This document shows, in pieces, positions 44,001-53,404 of a stretch of DNA of 64,000 nucleotides (position 1 is its first letter; each line of letters starts with the position of its first letter). Source of the DNA: Prorocentrum cordatum (taxonomy: Eukaryota > Sar > Dinophyceae > Prorocentrales > Prorocentraceae). The notes beneath the pieces are model-generated. The model was not told the origin of the DNA, ran no database searches, and saw only the letters and a program-made list of their open reading frames with translations. The stretch is from positions 718,244-782,243 of the forward strand of contig CAUYUJ010015016.1 of assembly GCA_963575745.1 (NCBI GenBank), read 5' to 3'. The position numbers and the translations under genes are program-made.

Positions 44001-46340
44001 ACCGGTACCTCGTCCACCTCCACGTCCGTCGGCACCGGCGCCCGCGGCTTCCCCACGAGGCTGTTCAGCAGGTCCTTGTCGGCCCGCTGCTCGACCGTCA
44101 ACCGCTTGAAGGTCCTGGCCCGCAGTGCGCCCAACTCCGTGCCAATGTAGACCTCGTCCGTCCGAAGCGTGGGCCCCGGGTAGAGCCCAGCGAGGAACTT
44201 GTCCTCGATCCCAGCCTTGCGCTTGCCCCCTGGGAGGTACAGGACCTTCTCCGAGAAGCAAGCCAGGTCCTTGTTGAAGGGGCGGCCGTGCCGAAGTTCC
44301 CAAGCCGTGCGGCCGTCGGCGCCCCGCCTGCCCAGGTTGATGGACATGGCTGCGAACTCGACCATCCACGGGGTCACTGGGTGCTCGACGCCAATGCTCA
44401 CGCCGTGGAGGTCGCCCACCTGCGCCCGCGCCGTCCTCACCTTGGCCTTGACCTCGCGCACCGCGTGCTCGGCCAGGCCGTTGCCCTGAGAGTCGCCGAC
44501 CGCGCTCTCCTCGGGCACCGTCTCGATGCCGTACTCCTCCTTGAGCTTGGCCCCGATGCGGGTCTTCAGGGCGACGAGCGGCGCCTCGCCGTCTGAGCGG
44601 AAGACGAAGCGCTTGTGGCCAGCCGATGCCAGCCTCCTGGACCACGACTTTGCCGGCCAGGGATGCTGCGTCCCCTTAGCTGGCACCACCGACGCGTGGA
44701 ACCAACGCTGCTTCGAATCTTTTCCGATCAGAAGCGGCGTGGCGTCCTCTCGTTCACCGAGGTAGCCGTAGTCGATGCCAACCACCGCGAGCGCCGACTC
44801 CTGGTGGTCCTTCGTCTGGCGGCCTGCTGACAGGCCTCTGCTGGAGACGCGCTCCCGGCACCATGCCCTGTAGGGCTCGTGCAGCACCTCGTGCGCGGCT
44901 CGCTCGGCCGCCGTCGGCGCTGCGGGCTCCCTCGCCGGCCGTGCCGGCGGGCCCTCGGCGACCTCCTCGTGAGCCGCGCCTGGCTGGCCGGCTTCGCCCT
45001 CGGGAGGCTCGCGGCCTGCCGCCTCGACCGGGCAGACCTCCGGCACGTGCGGGTCGACGTGCATATCCATCTCGTAGACCTTATTCCTGCGGCAGAACCT
45101 GACAACGTCTCCGCTGGTCTTGTGGCACGCGTAGCTAATGTCCTGCCCGCCCTCCGAGTCGAAGACGAGCCGATGGCCAGAGTCGACCATCTCCGCGACG
45201 CTCAGCAACGGCTTGCTGATGTCCGCCACCCTGAACTTGGCAGCGCGTGCCTGAGAAGCCCCAGGCATCGTCCCCACGAGGATCTTCTCGCCCTCGTCGT
45301 TCACGTAGTGGCCAGAGGCGGTCTTGTACGAGATCGCCTGGCCGCCCTCGTGCACCGGGTAGTCCGTGCACGAGCCACGCGGCAGCACCGATGCCGCCGC
45401 ACACGAGTCGATGCCCACACGCAAGATGCCGTTGAGCTCGACCTCCTCCGCATCCGAGTTGCCGTGGGTCATGTTCAGGTCCAGGGCCGCGCCGGTCGCA
45501 GAGTCGACCACGTCCGCCTTGTCCGGCCCCGGGTCGTAGATGCTGAGGGAGTGGAGGTTCGCGAACGGGTAGCTGACCTGCTCGTCCGCGTCGTTCAGGT
45601 AGAGCGCTGCGACCTGTCGAGAGCTCGTGCCGGACATCGCCGTCGCCGGACTCAGCCTCGTAGTCGCAGCCGTCGAGATAGAGCTGGCCGCCGATGGTAC
45701 GGTCGTACTCGTCGACTGGGAGGCGTTGATGCGAGCCAGCGTCTGCTCCATGCTCGCCAACGTCCCCCTGGGCTTGCTCGGGCATTCACGCTGAGTGTGG
45801 CCGCGACCGCCGCAGCCCCAGCAGAGTGGCCCGAGATGCTGACCATGTGACTTGATGCTGGTCTTGCTCTTGCCGTCGGACTTGGACTTGCCCTTGCTGT
45901 CGCCCTTGCTCTTGCCCTTGCCACTGGACTTGCTCTTGCCCTTGCCGTCGCCCTTGAACCTGCCCTTGCCGTCACCCTTGGTGAACGCGCTCAGGTCCAT
46001 GGGCACGGGCACCAGGGCGATGGCGCTCTGGGCGCGGCGGATGTCGGTGACCTCGCGTCGGAAGTCCTGCCACTCCATCAGCCTGGTCGCATTGAGCAAG
46101 AGGTGCTGGCGTAGAGGGCCTTCCTCGAGCTGCCGAAGGACGATGCCGATCCTCATGGAGGCTGTGATGGCCTCGCCGCTCCTCTGCTCGTACCTGAGGA
46201 GCTCTCGCTCGAACAGCGCCAGCCGGTCCTCGACATCGCCAGTGAACGAGAAGTTCAGGAGATTCAGCAGCTGCCCCGCGATGCGGGACCTCGCATTCGG
46301 TTCGTAGTATTCAACCAGCTTGCGCCAAGCCTGGAAGCCT
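41066..46340 (-). CDS. pol: copia gag C-terminus and pol polyprotein
   Basis: 1696 codons are open from 46156 to 41066, and the frame extends upstream to about 46340. Residues from 46156: basic GKSK repeats 60-100; CCHC knuckle C112/C115/H120/C125; protease with VGIDSCAAASVL (Asp250; the usual DSG/DTG is DSC); integrase with Asp462 (GIDYG), Asp522 (RSDGE) and Glu563 (GLAEHAV); a CxxC-x11-HxxxC finger at 781-800; a methyltransferase-like module at about 880-1115; RT with LDISRAHPHC (Asp1272), YGTRDAGQNF and HSDDF (Asp1357-Asp1358); RNase H starting YSDTDWAG and ending KSNPADLGTK. The polyprotein would be cleaved into the enzymes needed for cDNA synthesis and integration. All core catalytic residues are visible except for the odd protease triad. 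Confidence 0.93.
42812..43518 (-). other. Methyltransferase-like module inside copia pol
   Basis: Pol residues about 880-1115, between integrase and RT. It begins like a SAM-binding strand-loop (ADVMEVFCPNR; GSFDPGVGWDLTD). It then has LLGSPRCAPFSML, where PRC replaces the PPC of C5 methyltransferase motif IV and keeps the Cys (958). HEHPWSADSW is in the motif VI position (Glu1005). DQCVFG is followed by KKPTGWMSNN in a motif VIII-like place. The order and spacing match a C5 methyltransferase fold with altered motifs. Whether it is catalytic is unknown; a binding-only role is equally possible. Confidence 0.55.
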
Positions 46341-46788
46341 TCTCGCCAGCATTCACGATCGTCGTCAGGGGATGCTGCCGGCAGAGGAGGAGCAAGATGT
46401 AATACAGCTGCTGCGAGGCCTGCCTCATGTTCTCCTCGAGGAAGTCATCGTTCTGAACTGAGGCCTCGCCAGCGCTCTCTGCCAGTCGCATCCCTGCCAG
46501 CAAGTCGGCGTTCACGACGCCACAGTACGCCTTGAAGATCACCTTCCAATCGTTCCACTTGTGCTCTTCGCCCGTGAACACGTCTGGCTTGCCCAGCGTG
46601 CGGGTGTCCACGAGCGACTCGGCTCGAGGCTGTGGCACAGGCCCGTCCACCCGTGGTCTAGCCTCGGCCACGCGGCCGAGCCGCTGCACCTCGGCCGTGA
46701 GATCGTTCTCCCTCTGCTGGCGGTTATGCAGCTCCTGGGCCAGCGCTATCATCTGCTGCTCTAGAGCCTGCACGCGCTCCTCCGCCAT
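46264..46788 (-). pseudogene. gag: copia gag, single-base frameshift
   Basis: It starts at an ATG at 46788 (MAEERVQALEQQMIALAQEL), with an N-terminal coiled-coil-like stretch (residues 1-40) and the typical copia gag block LGKPDVFTGEEHKWNDWKVI (about 66-85), then DLLAGMRLAESAGEA. Near 46345 a one-base change throws the frame out. The downstream gag sequence continues in the pol frame, so gag and pol were probably one ORF. Gag would form the cytoplasmic particle that packages element RNA. Confidence 0.85.
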
Positions 46789-46789
46789 C

Positions 46790-47074
46790 TCAGCGGCGGT
46801 TCGCGCGCAGCTTCGTGAAATCCTTCAGGTGCTGGCCCAGCGCTGCCCAGGTCCTCCTCAGCCTGAACAGCTTGCGTAGCTGCCTCGCCACTCTCCTCCA
46901 GCCTCGATGGACCTCGACGAGCTCCCACTCGTCGCCCTCGCTGGAGCTGGGCCCGGCAGGCCCTGCTGCGGCTCCCGCACCGGCGGCCGGCCCCAGGCTG
47001 CTGGGAGCGGGAGAGGGAGCCGCGGAGCCCGACCCTGTGGACTGGGAGGGTCGGGACCACGGCTCCGCTACCAT
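46790..47074 (-). CDS. copia leader ORF (94 codons) starting at the LTR/primer-site junction
   Basis: The ATG uses the last LTR base and the first two bases of the primer-binding site (47074-47072). The product is MVAEPWSRPSQSTGSG..., Ala/Pro/Gly-rich and then acidic-basic (SSSEGDEWELVEVHRGWRRV). It ends TGA at 46792-46790, overlapping the gag start in the arrangement TGAGATG. It may be a regulatory upstream ORF or a detached N-terminus of gag. No family is known to me. Confidence 0.45.
   Translation of the reverse strand: MVAEPWSRPSQSTGSGSAAPSPAPSSLGPAAGAGAAAGPAGPSSSEGDEWELVEVHRGWRRVARQLRKLFRLRRTWAALGQHLKDFTKLRANRR
47062..47073 (-). promoter_or_regulatory. Primer-binding site, initiator tRNA-Met type
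   Basis: On the minus strand TGGTAGCGGAGC lies immediately after the 5' LTR. It is complementary to a tRNA 3' end GCTCCGCTACCA, close to eukaryotic initiator tRNA-Met, the usual primer of copia elements. Confidence 0.75.
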
Positions 47075-47168
47075 GGCGAGATCTTGTCTTCGGATGCTTG
47101 CCTTGAGCCATTCCAGCAGTGGCATGATCTCTGTCAGTAAACCTGTTGGGGGTCTCTGGATTCCTGCA
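47074..47168 (-). repeat. copia 5' LTR
   Basis: 95 bp, TG...CA, partner of 40737-40831. The outer side is ATTTA. No canonical TATA box is obvious in so short a sequence. Confidence 0.94.
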
Positions 47169-47173
47169 ATTTA
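47169..47173. repeat. Target-site duplication ATTTA, right copy
   Basis: Five bases directly after the right LTR, identical to 40732-40736. Confidence 0.93.
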
Positions 47174-49055
47174 CCTCCCCCCACCAGGAAGGAAGAAACC
47201 CTGGCAGAGATCGCATCGGCCGCGGAACAATGGGAGCCTCTCGACACCTACTGGGGAGGGGACGTAAACCTGCAGCTCCAACACCCGAGGGACGGGGAGG
47301 TGGAGGCCGCTGCCCTTCTGAGGGACATCCTCACCAGCTCCGGCTCCGCCGCCATTCACATGCACGGCCCAGCCAGTATTGACAAGGAGAGTGAATATCA
47401 GATCAACATCTGCGCCTGCCCAATCAATCGCATCCATGCATACGACCCCCGAAAGCTGCGGCGGCTCACTCTTTCTGACCATGCCCTCATTTCCCTCGAC
47501 CCCCAGGGCGCAAGGAGAGCCAGAAGGGACGACACCATGAGGGCTGCAGATTTGAAGAAACTCCCAACAGCCGCGCACGTGGAGCTGCGCAGGATCTACG
47601 CAGATCTGGAAATCCCCTTCGGCGTCCCAACCGTCAACCTTTGTGGCCTAATCCAGCCCTCGGACTGGATCAGGCCTGCTCGCCCTGGAGGCTTCCCTGA
47701 TCACCACCCGGACAACGACGACGGCGACGCCTCTCGCTTGCCCAGCGACCCCGCCCCCCCAACTCCAGGTGGTCCTGACAACCACGCTCTCCTCCCCCCT
47801 GTCCTTCCCACCCTTATGCGGTTCGGGAGGCACGCCCTCGCCTCGGCCCTACAGGACTGGTGGAAAAAGTGGAAGTCGCACAGAGCACGCGCCTCGGTGG
47901 GGACGCTACTGGCGGCAGCCAGCCAAAGACGGCAAGTCACGCGCCCGGTGGGGGCCCTGGCCGCTTGGCTATGCGAGTTTGGATGGGACGGCCACGACCT
48001 ATCCCCAGAACAGGCTGGGCGCTGGCTCAAAACTTGGGACACGGAGGTCACGCAGCGGAGGGCGATGCACCTATCCACCGCCCAACGAGGCCCTGGGGCA
48101 GAACGCTCCCCCCTCGCAGCCCACTACAGGACTGGGCGAGAGATATACAAAAAGACCCACGCCATTCTGGGGGTAAGGGACCACGATGGAAATTGGCACG
48201 ACAGGCCCAACCAGGTGGACAAGGTACTTTGGGACAGCCGCAGCTCGATTTGGCACACCGCTCCCCCTCTTCCTAACTCTGCCGGCCGGCTCCTCGACCA
48301 GTACTTCTTGGAGCACCCCGGCATCGACATGCCCAGTCGGCCTGCTCCATGTTGGGCCAAGCTTGCTACCACCGTCCTCACCCCCAGCGGGGGCGCCCCA
48401 GGTGTCGACGGGGTCCCTTACGAGGCCTTTCACCCAGGCGCAAGGTTCGTCGCCTGCCTCCTTGCCCAGGCATGGTGCGCAGCGGACCTTAACCCGAGCC
48501 TCATAGACGACGTACTGGGGCCCTCAGTCGATCTCTTGGTATGGATTGGGAAGAAGCCAGGCGCTGAGGGGCCCAACGACATGAGGCCGCTCCAACTCCC
48601 CACCTGCATACGGCGTCTCTACAGAGCATCCTTGGCCGACCTCATGGGCCCCATCGTCGAACCGCTCGTAAGTCCCAATCAAGCAGCCAAAAGAGGAGGA
48701 CAGTGTGGACCCAATATCACCAGGGTCACTCAACACCTAAGTGCTACCCCCAGGCCACCAACCGCCCCGGGCCCTAGCTGGGTCGCGCTTCTGGGTCAGC
48801 ATCATGCGATGGTGGAAGAGTACATCGAGCGCATCGCCGCAACGCTGGGCGACGCCCCATGCACTGCCGTCATCTTCTGCGATCAAAGCAAAGCGTTCGA
48901 AAGGATCTCGCTCCAATGGGTTGGTGCCCTACTACAAAGATGGGGACTCCCCTCATGGCTTCTCAACGCCCTAGAAGCCATGGTTATTGAAAGGAAAGTT
49001 AAGACGTGTAAGGGCAAGTACAATGGGCCAGAACGCCTCCTCCTCAGATCAGATC
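47174..49055 (+). pseudogene. Giant element ORF2, endonuclease C-terminal half and RT fingers/palm
   Basis: Continues the interrupted endonuclease: YWGGDVNLQL (the GDxN motif) and LTLSDHALISL (the SDH motif), so all endonuclease catalytic positions of the family are accounted for. Joining to the left half also needs one extra C in the six-C run at 47177-47182. RT follows: GGAPGVDGVPYEAF, LLVWIGKKPGAEGPNDMRPL, PNQAAKRGGQ and motif A IFCDQSKAFERIS with Asp at 48881-48883. The frame breaks near 49055, between motifs A and B, and motif B resumes in the next frame. Confidence 0.88.
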
Positions 49056-50076
49056 CGTTGGCATGGGCGGCGCCGCCTCCCCCCTCCTGTGGAGTCTTGG
49101 CTACGACCCCCTCATAAGCGCCATCGTATCCATCACAGGAGAGGACGACCCCACTTACGTAGATGACCTCGTTGCGCTTGTCAGCACAACAAGACAGGCC
49201 CTGCGTGCTGCAATCGCACTCCCATGGGCCGCCAAGGCCGCCGGGCTCCTGGTCGAGGCGCACAGATGCCGGGGGGCGCGTACCTACGACTCCCCCGACA
49301 TCCGCGTGGCGTCGGAGGAGGTCCCCGTACACTTTGAGCAGGACGGAGACTGCGTGCTCATCTCAGGTCTCCCTGCACTCTTGACCCAGGCGCTGATCAA
49401 CAGGCACATGGGGGAACGTGGCCCGATACGGTGCACGCACTACCAGCGCCCCTGTAACTGCGCGTTCAAGACAGCGCTCGTACCCGCGGGAAACCAAGGG
49501 CGGTGGCGCTCACTCATGGGGTGCACCCCCTTTGGAGGATCGGCGGTCAGGGAGCAATGGCCTTATTTGGGGGCAGTAGTAGAATGCCGAGCAGCAGAAA
49601 GGGGCGAACCCCCTGAGAACGGAGGCCTCGCAGGGGAGCAGGAATAACTACTGCGCAAGGGCACGTGGAACCGCCCCCTCCCCAGGATGAGAGAGAGATC
49701 CTTGGCGCTGCACTTGGCCAAGATGTCCCCCTCCAGAACGGCCGCCGCATGGAACGCGCACCTGGTCCCGCTGATCCCCTGCGCTGCCCACTACGCCCCC
49801 CCGGACGCGACCCAGGAGCGTGAACTGTGCACCCAATTGAGGACCGCCCTCGGGCTGGCTGGGGCATCCTGGGTCCCCGACATAATCCTCACCGGCCGTG
49901 GCATACGCTTCCAAGTCCAGGGCGCCCCCAGGTGCCCTGTAGCCACTGCCCGCGCCGCTGCTGCAAGAGCGTCCGCGCCTGGGGACTTCTGGGGCCCCTG
50001 CGCGCTCAAGAAACGCGCCAGCACCAGATGGAACAAGCCGCCGACCAGGAGTGGCCAGGCAGCCCATGCCCCATAG
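49056..50076 (+). pseudogene. Giant element ORF2, RT palm/thumb
   Basis: It starts with the motif B-like VGMGGAASPLLWSL, then motif C TYVDDLVAL (Tyr-Val-Asp-Asp at 49156-49167). The frame has an in-frame TAA at 49645-49647, after which protein-like sequence continues in the same frame to 50076 (LAKMSPSRTAAAWNAHLVPL). The catalytic Asp pair is intact. The stop and later frame changes show that this copy is not translatable as one protein. Confidence 0.85.
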
Positions 50077-50557
50077 GCACACCCCCCCACGACCGAAGAT
50101 GATCACAGAAAGAAAGGCCGCCCAGGCCCTGCTCACCTTGAGGCAGCGACCTCACCTTGTGGGGGCCAAGCAATACGGCAGAATCACATGCGTGGCGGCT
50201 TGGGCACAGAAGAACAGTCATCACTTCACCGCCTGGCTCCGAAGAACCAGCCAAAGGAGGAGATGGCAACCGTCGTCGGGTGAGGAGTGGCAGCTGCTTC
50301 GGCACTGCGCCACATTCACCTGTGCGTACCACGTACTGAGGGTGCTCAGCAACGGCCTGCCAGGCCCGGCAAGGCGCAGGGGAAATGACGAAAGAGTACC
50401 CCGCAGATGTCCCTGCGGGGCGCCGGCCAGCAGAGTTTGGATCACCGCCAGCCCGAATGACAAGGGGGCGGCCTGGTGTTGCACATGCATCGGCAACGGT
50501 CCCCGCACCCTGCCCTCTGGCAAACGCTCCCCCCTGATTCCCTCCCTCCCTCCCTGA
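50051..50557 (+). pseudogene. Giant element ORF2, connection region
   Basis: A basic, helical frame (ERKAAQALLTLRQRPHLVGA; EEWQLLRHCATFTCAYHVLR) with a Cys cluster (RCPCGAP, AWCCTC). It lies between RT thumb and the zinc finger/RNase H segment and continues in the next frame at about 50520. No separate function is recognised. Confidence 0.55.
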
Positions 50558-52000
50558 GACCTCAAGTCTGCGCCTATGCTGGCGTGGGGGGGCCCTTGAG
50601 CCCTCCCATCAGGGAAGGGCCGCACGGGCGTTGCCCTCTCTGCGGACTGGGAGAGGCCACGACCGAGCACGTCTGGCACTGGTGCCCTGCCGCCGCTCTC
50701 GTCTGGGACACCATCCGCGGGCCCGACGACCCGCCCCCCCTCGCCCAAGCAATCACAAGCGAGGGCGAGCACCAGCCGCTGATGGCCAGAATATTACACC
50801 AGATATCCTACCGCTACTGCGCCAACCTCACTGCCACCCATCTGGAAGCAAGCGACGCGGCCACTCTCATCCTGCGAAGGCTGGCCACCCCAGACATCGA
50901 CCCCCACGAAGAAAGCGATGAGGACGAGCAGACTGACAGCGACCCTTCCAGGAGCGACAGACACGACGAAGCGGCCGTGTGGACCGCGCGGCGCGACTAT
51001 TGCCACACTTGCAACCCGAACCCCCCACCTGCCGGGGCAATTTGCGGGGCTGCCAGGCGCCGCGCACAAAGGCACGCAGATAGGGCTGGAGGTGAAGCTC
51101 GGAGGCTCCCCGTGGCCAGCAGACACTGCAACCCGGACGATAGACCACGCAGCCGCGCCGCGTGGATGCCTCCCGTCACAGGTTGGTTCCCTTGCCCAAG
51201 GACTGACAATTCTCCAACCGCGTGCTGGACGGCGAACTTCTGCCGTGAATGCTGCTTGCATACCACCACTCTCAGGGCCAACATCAGACTCGAGCCAGGC
51301 GACGAGATAACCGTCCGCGACTCCCCTTTCCCAGACTCCGACTCCACCCAGTGGCCCTGCGAGATCACTATTGACGGGGGGGCAAGATCCATCGGGGATG
51401 GCGATAAGGTCTCTGGGGCTGGTGCCATACTCTGGCACCGCAACACCAACACCGGGGCTCCCCGCGTCCTCGCCATTGCCATAGTCGCTCTCCCAGATTG
51501 CAGCAACGCCCAGATGGCGGAGGTTGCAGGCTGTCGTGCAGGGCTGGCACTGCTTCCCCACATCAACAGACCCACCCGCACTGCGCGGGCTGTCGGCGAC
51601 AACCTAGCCGCAGTAAGGTACGGAGCTGGCACTGCCAGATACCGTAGGCCACATCTGGCTCAGCAGATGGAGGAAGCATTGGGGCAGGTCGAGGGAGCAG
51701 GCTGGGTTCTCACTTGGCAGGCCGTCAGGCGCAGTGGCGGACAACCTGGCCACCATAGGGGTGTATTGGGCAGACGCCCTCCACAGGGCTGGCGATGCAG
51801 CAGTCACCTCCCGCACAGAGTGGAGTGGGGCCATCCACCCTATTCTCGCCCACTTCCCGTGCGCCCCCCCTCGCTCTGCCTGTCTGTTCGACCCCGCTGT
51901 GGCGGCTGAGGTTGCCCGCTCTCTTGCGCATCCCCCCCCTGCCCCGCCCCGCGACCTCCCTCATCCTGCGCCCCGCCCGCCCGACCGCCGCAGCATCTGA
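50520..52000 (+). pseudogene. Giant element ORF2, zinc finger and RNase H
   Basis: Frame 50476-51909 with a retrotransposon zinc finger CPLCGLGEATTEHVWHWCP near 50640, an acidic linker (ESDEDEQTDSDPSRSD), a Cys-rich stretch and an RNase H domain. Its first Asp is in EITIDGGA (51372), Glu in QMAEVAGCRAG (51520) and Asp in VGDNLAAV (51598). The last Asp lies in the next frame (YWADALHRAGD, about 51768) after a frameshift near 51715. RNase H removes the RNA template. All four acidic residues exist, split by one frameshift. Confidence 0.82.
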
Positions 52001-52094
52001 GCCCGCGCCGTGTCGGCTCAAGCAGCTCCTCCCATGTGCGCCCGTTCAGTTCTCGCAGATATCGGCTGGACCCCCCCCGCTGCACCGCCGCGCG

Positions 52095-52472
52095 ATGGTA
52101 AGGAAGAACAACGGTGGGCCCCTTGTCAGATGGCCGTCTCCGTTCGAGCCCTGCAAGAGTGGCCCTAGTACGGAAAACACTTCCAAGCCCTTTCGTGCCC
52201 GTGAGTGCCCCTGGATGCGCTGGGCGCACTTCCACACGGAGTGGCGTTGGTGGTGCGAGGTCTGCCAGACACACTGCGGCGGTAAGGCGCATCTCTTGAG
52301 TAGCGAACATTACCAGGAGGCCGCCAAGCAGAAGGAGCACGGATGGCCAGACCCCAGGTTTTTTTTTTCGGCAGCGATGAACCCACGGACCGACGCCGAC
52401 TATTGGATAGAGACTGGGGAGTCGGCAGGCTGTCCTGCCGCAGGACCGTCCTCGCCCTTTCCTCCTGGGTGA
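52095..52472 (+). CDS. Small zinc-finger protein at the 3' end of the giant element
   Basis: ATG at 52095 (MVRKNNGGPLVRWPSPFEPC), about 125 codons. WRWWCEVCQTHCGGKAHLLSSEHYQ forms a CxxC...H...H finger similar in layout to U1/matrin-type RNA-binding fingers. It is followed by a charged tail. It may be a third ORF of the element or a neighbouring gene fragment. GGCTCAAG occurs at 52015-52022, 73 bp upstream of the ATG; this could be chance. Confidence 0.5.
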   Translation: MVRKNNGGPLVRWPSPFEPCKSGPSTENTSKPFRARECPWMRWAHFHTEWRWWCEVCQTHCGGKAHLLSSEHYQEAAKQKEHGWPDPRFFFSAAMNPRTDADYWIETGESAGCPAAGPSSPFPPG

Positions 52473-53150
52473 AAAGAAGCCACTGGCACAAACGGAGCCA
52501 ACGCAGCAAGCAAGCGGCCGCCGCTGCTTAGGAGAACGCACGCGCAACAAAATGCGGCTATTTTCCCGCCGGCAGGGGGGGCAGAGAAGCGGGGAGAGCG
52601 AGGACGAGGAGGAGACGAGGGGGCGAGGGCGTTGTGCGGACATCCCCAGCGGCCCGAACGGCCACGTATAAACTTCAAAAGCGCACAACGTCATTCTGGA
52701 GGAAATGCGGGAGGGGGAAGAGGGGGGAACGACGACAAGAAAGAGAGGAGGACAAACGGACAGAACGAGTGCCCACACGTCCAGTGTGGAAGTCGCAAGG
52801 CGGCAGCCGCCAGCGAGCCAGTGCCAGAACAGCGCGGCACGATCGAAGTTGAAAGCAAGTAAAAGGATGTTGCGCTCCGCAGCCGATCGCATGAGCTAGA
52901 ACTCGCACCCACCTGCAAGCCTAGCTCCGGGAAAACCGCCCGCCGACCCCCGAGGCCGGCCCAGGAAGTCCCCGGGAGGGCCCCAAAAGGGCGCCAAAAG
53001 GAACCCAGAGAAGCAAAAAAAACAACACACAGCCCACGCAACAACCTCCCCAACAAGGAGAAGGACGGTGCAACATGCGTGCTGATTTGTTTAGCCACCC
53101 CGGGTGCCAGCTGGAGCCCGGTGGAGGCCCTCAGGGGGCCACCTGGGGGC
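52473..53150. other. Spacer between the two LINEs
   Basis: GC-rich, purine-rich on the plus strand around 52570-52760. No terminal poly-A or target duplication for the giant element could be recognised. ORFs lack motifs. Confidence 0.4.
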
Positions 53151-53155
53151 ACGGA

Positions 53156-53206
53156 TGAGGAGGAGGAGGAGGAGGAGGAGGAGGAGGAGGAGGAGGAGGA
53201 GGAGGA
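53156..53206. repeat. (GGA)n microsatellite
   Basis: Uninterrupted GAGGAG repeat of about 50 bp. Confidence 0.95.
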
Positions 53207-53314
53207 GAGAGAACAAAGAGAGTGTAGGCAATAGGCTACCTCGCCCCTTCGCGGAGAAACCTATTGAACGCCCCCGAGAACTCGGAGGGGGAAAACTGAT
53301 GATGCCGGATGCCG

Positions 53315-53334
53315 CTATGGAGCCTGAAGAGGGC

Positions 53335-53404
<70 letters not shown>

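Larger units (their letters stand above)
40737..47168 (-). mobile_element. Complete Ty1/copia LTR retrotransposon nested in the giant element
   Basis: 6432 bp bounded by 95-bp direct repeats that, read on either strand, begin TG and end CA. It is flanked by a 5-bp ATTTA duplication. On the minus strand: 5' LTR (47168-47074), primer-binding site, leader ORF, gag, pol in copia order (protease, integrase, RT, RNase H), polypurine tract, 3' LTR. The LTRs differ at 4 of 95 positions by my count, so the insertion is fairly young. Pol is open from end to end; gag has one single-base break. This insertion splits the endonuclease of the host LINE. Confidence 0.95.
29530..52472 (+). mobile_element. Giant LINE-like retrotransposon carrying a C5 DNA methyltransferase
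   Basis: All coding regions run on the plus strand. ORF1 (29530-40148, in several frames) holds a zinc ribbon, a RING-H2 finger, a large unrecognised region and a C-terminal DNA methyltransferase. ORF2 (40279 to about 52000) holds APE-type endonuclease, RT, zinc finger and RNase H. A small zinc-finger ORF follows. APE endonuclease plus RT identifies a non-LTR retrotransposon that uses target-primed reverse transcription. Subtracting the nested 6.4-kb copia insertion leaves about 16.5 kb, very large for a LINE. The outer ends are set by coding content only; target duplications and tail were not identified. Confidence 0.8.

Noticed and set aside
42821-45850. Long plus-strand ORFs within the copia element (42821-43768, 43769-44596, 44879-45850)
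   Set aside because: Antisense shadows of the intact pol frame; they are Arg/Ala/Val/His-rich and have no domains.
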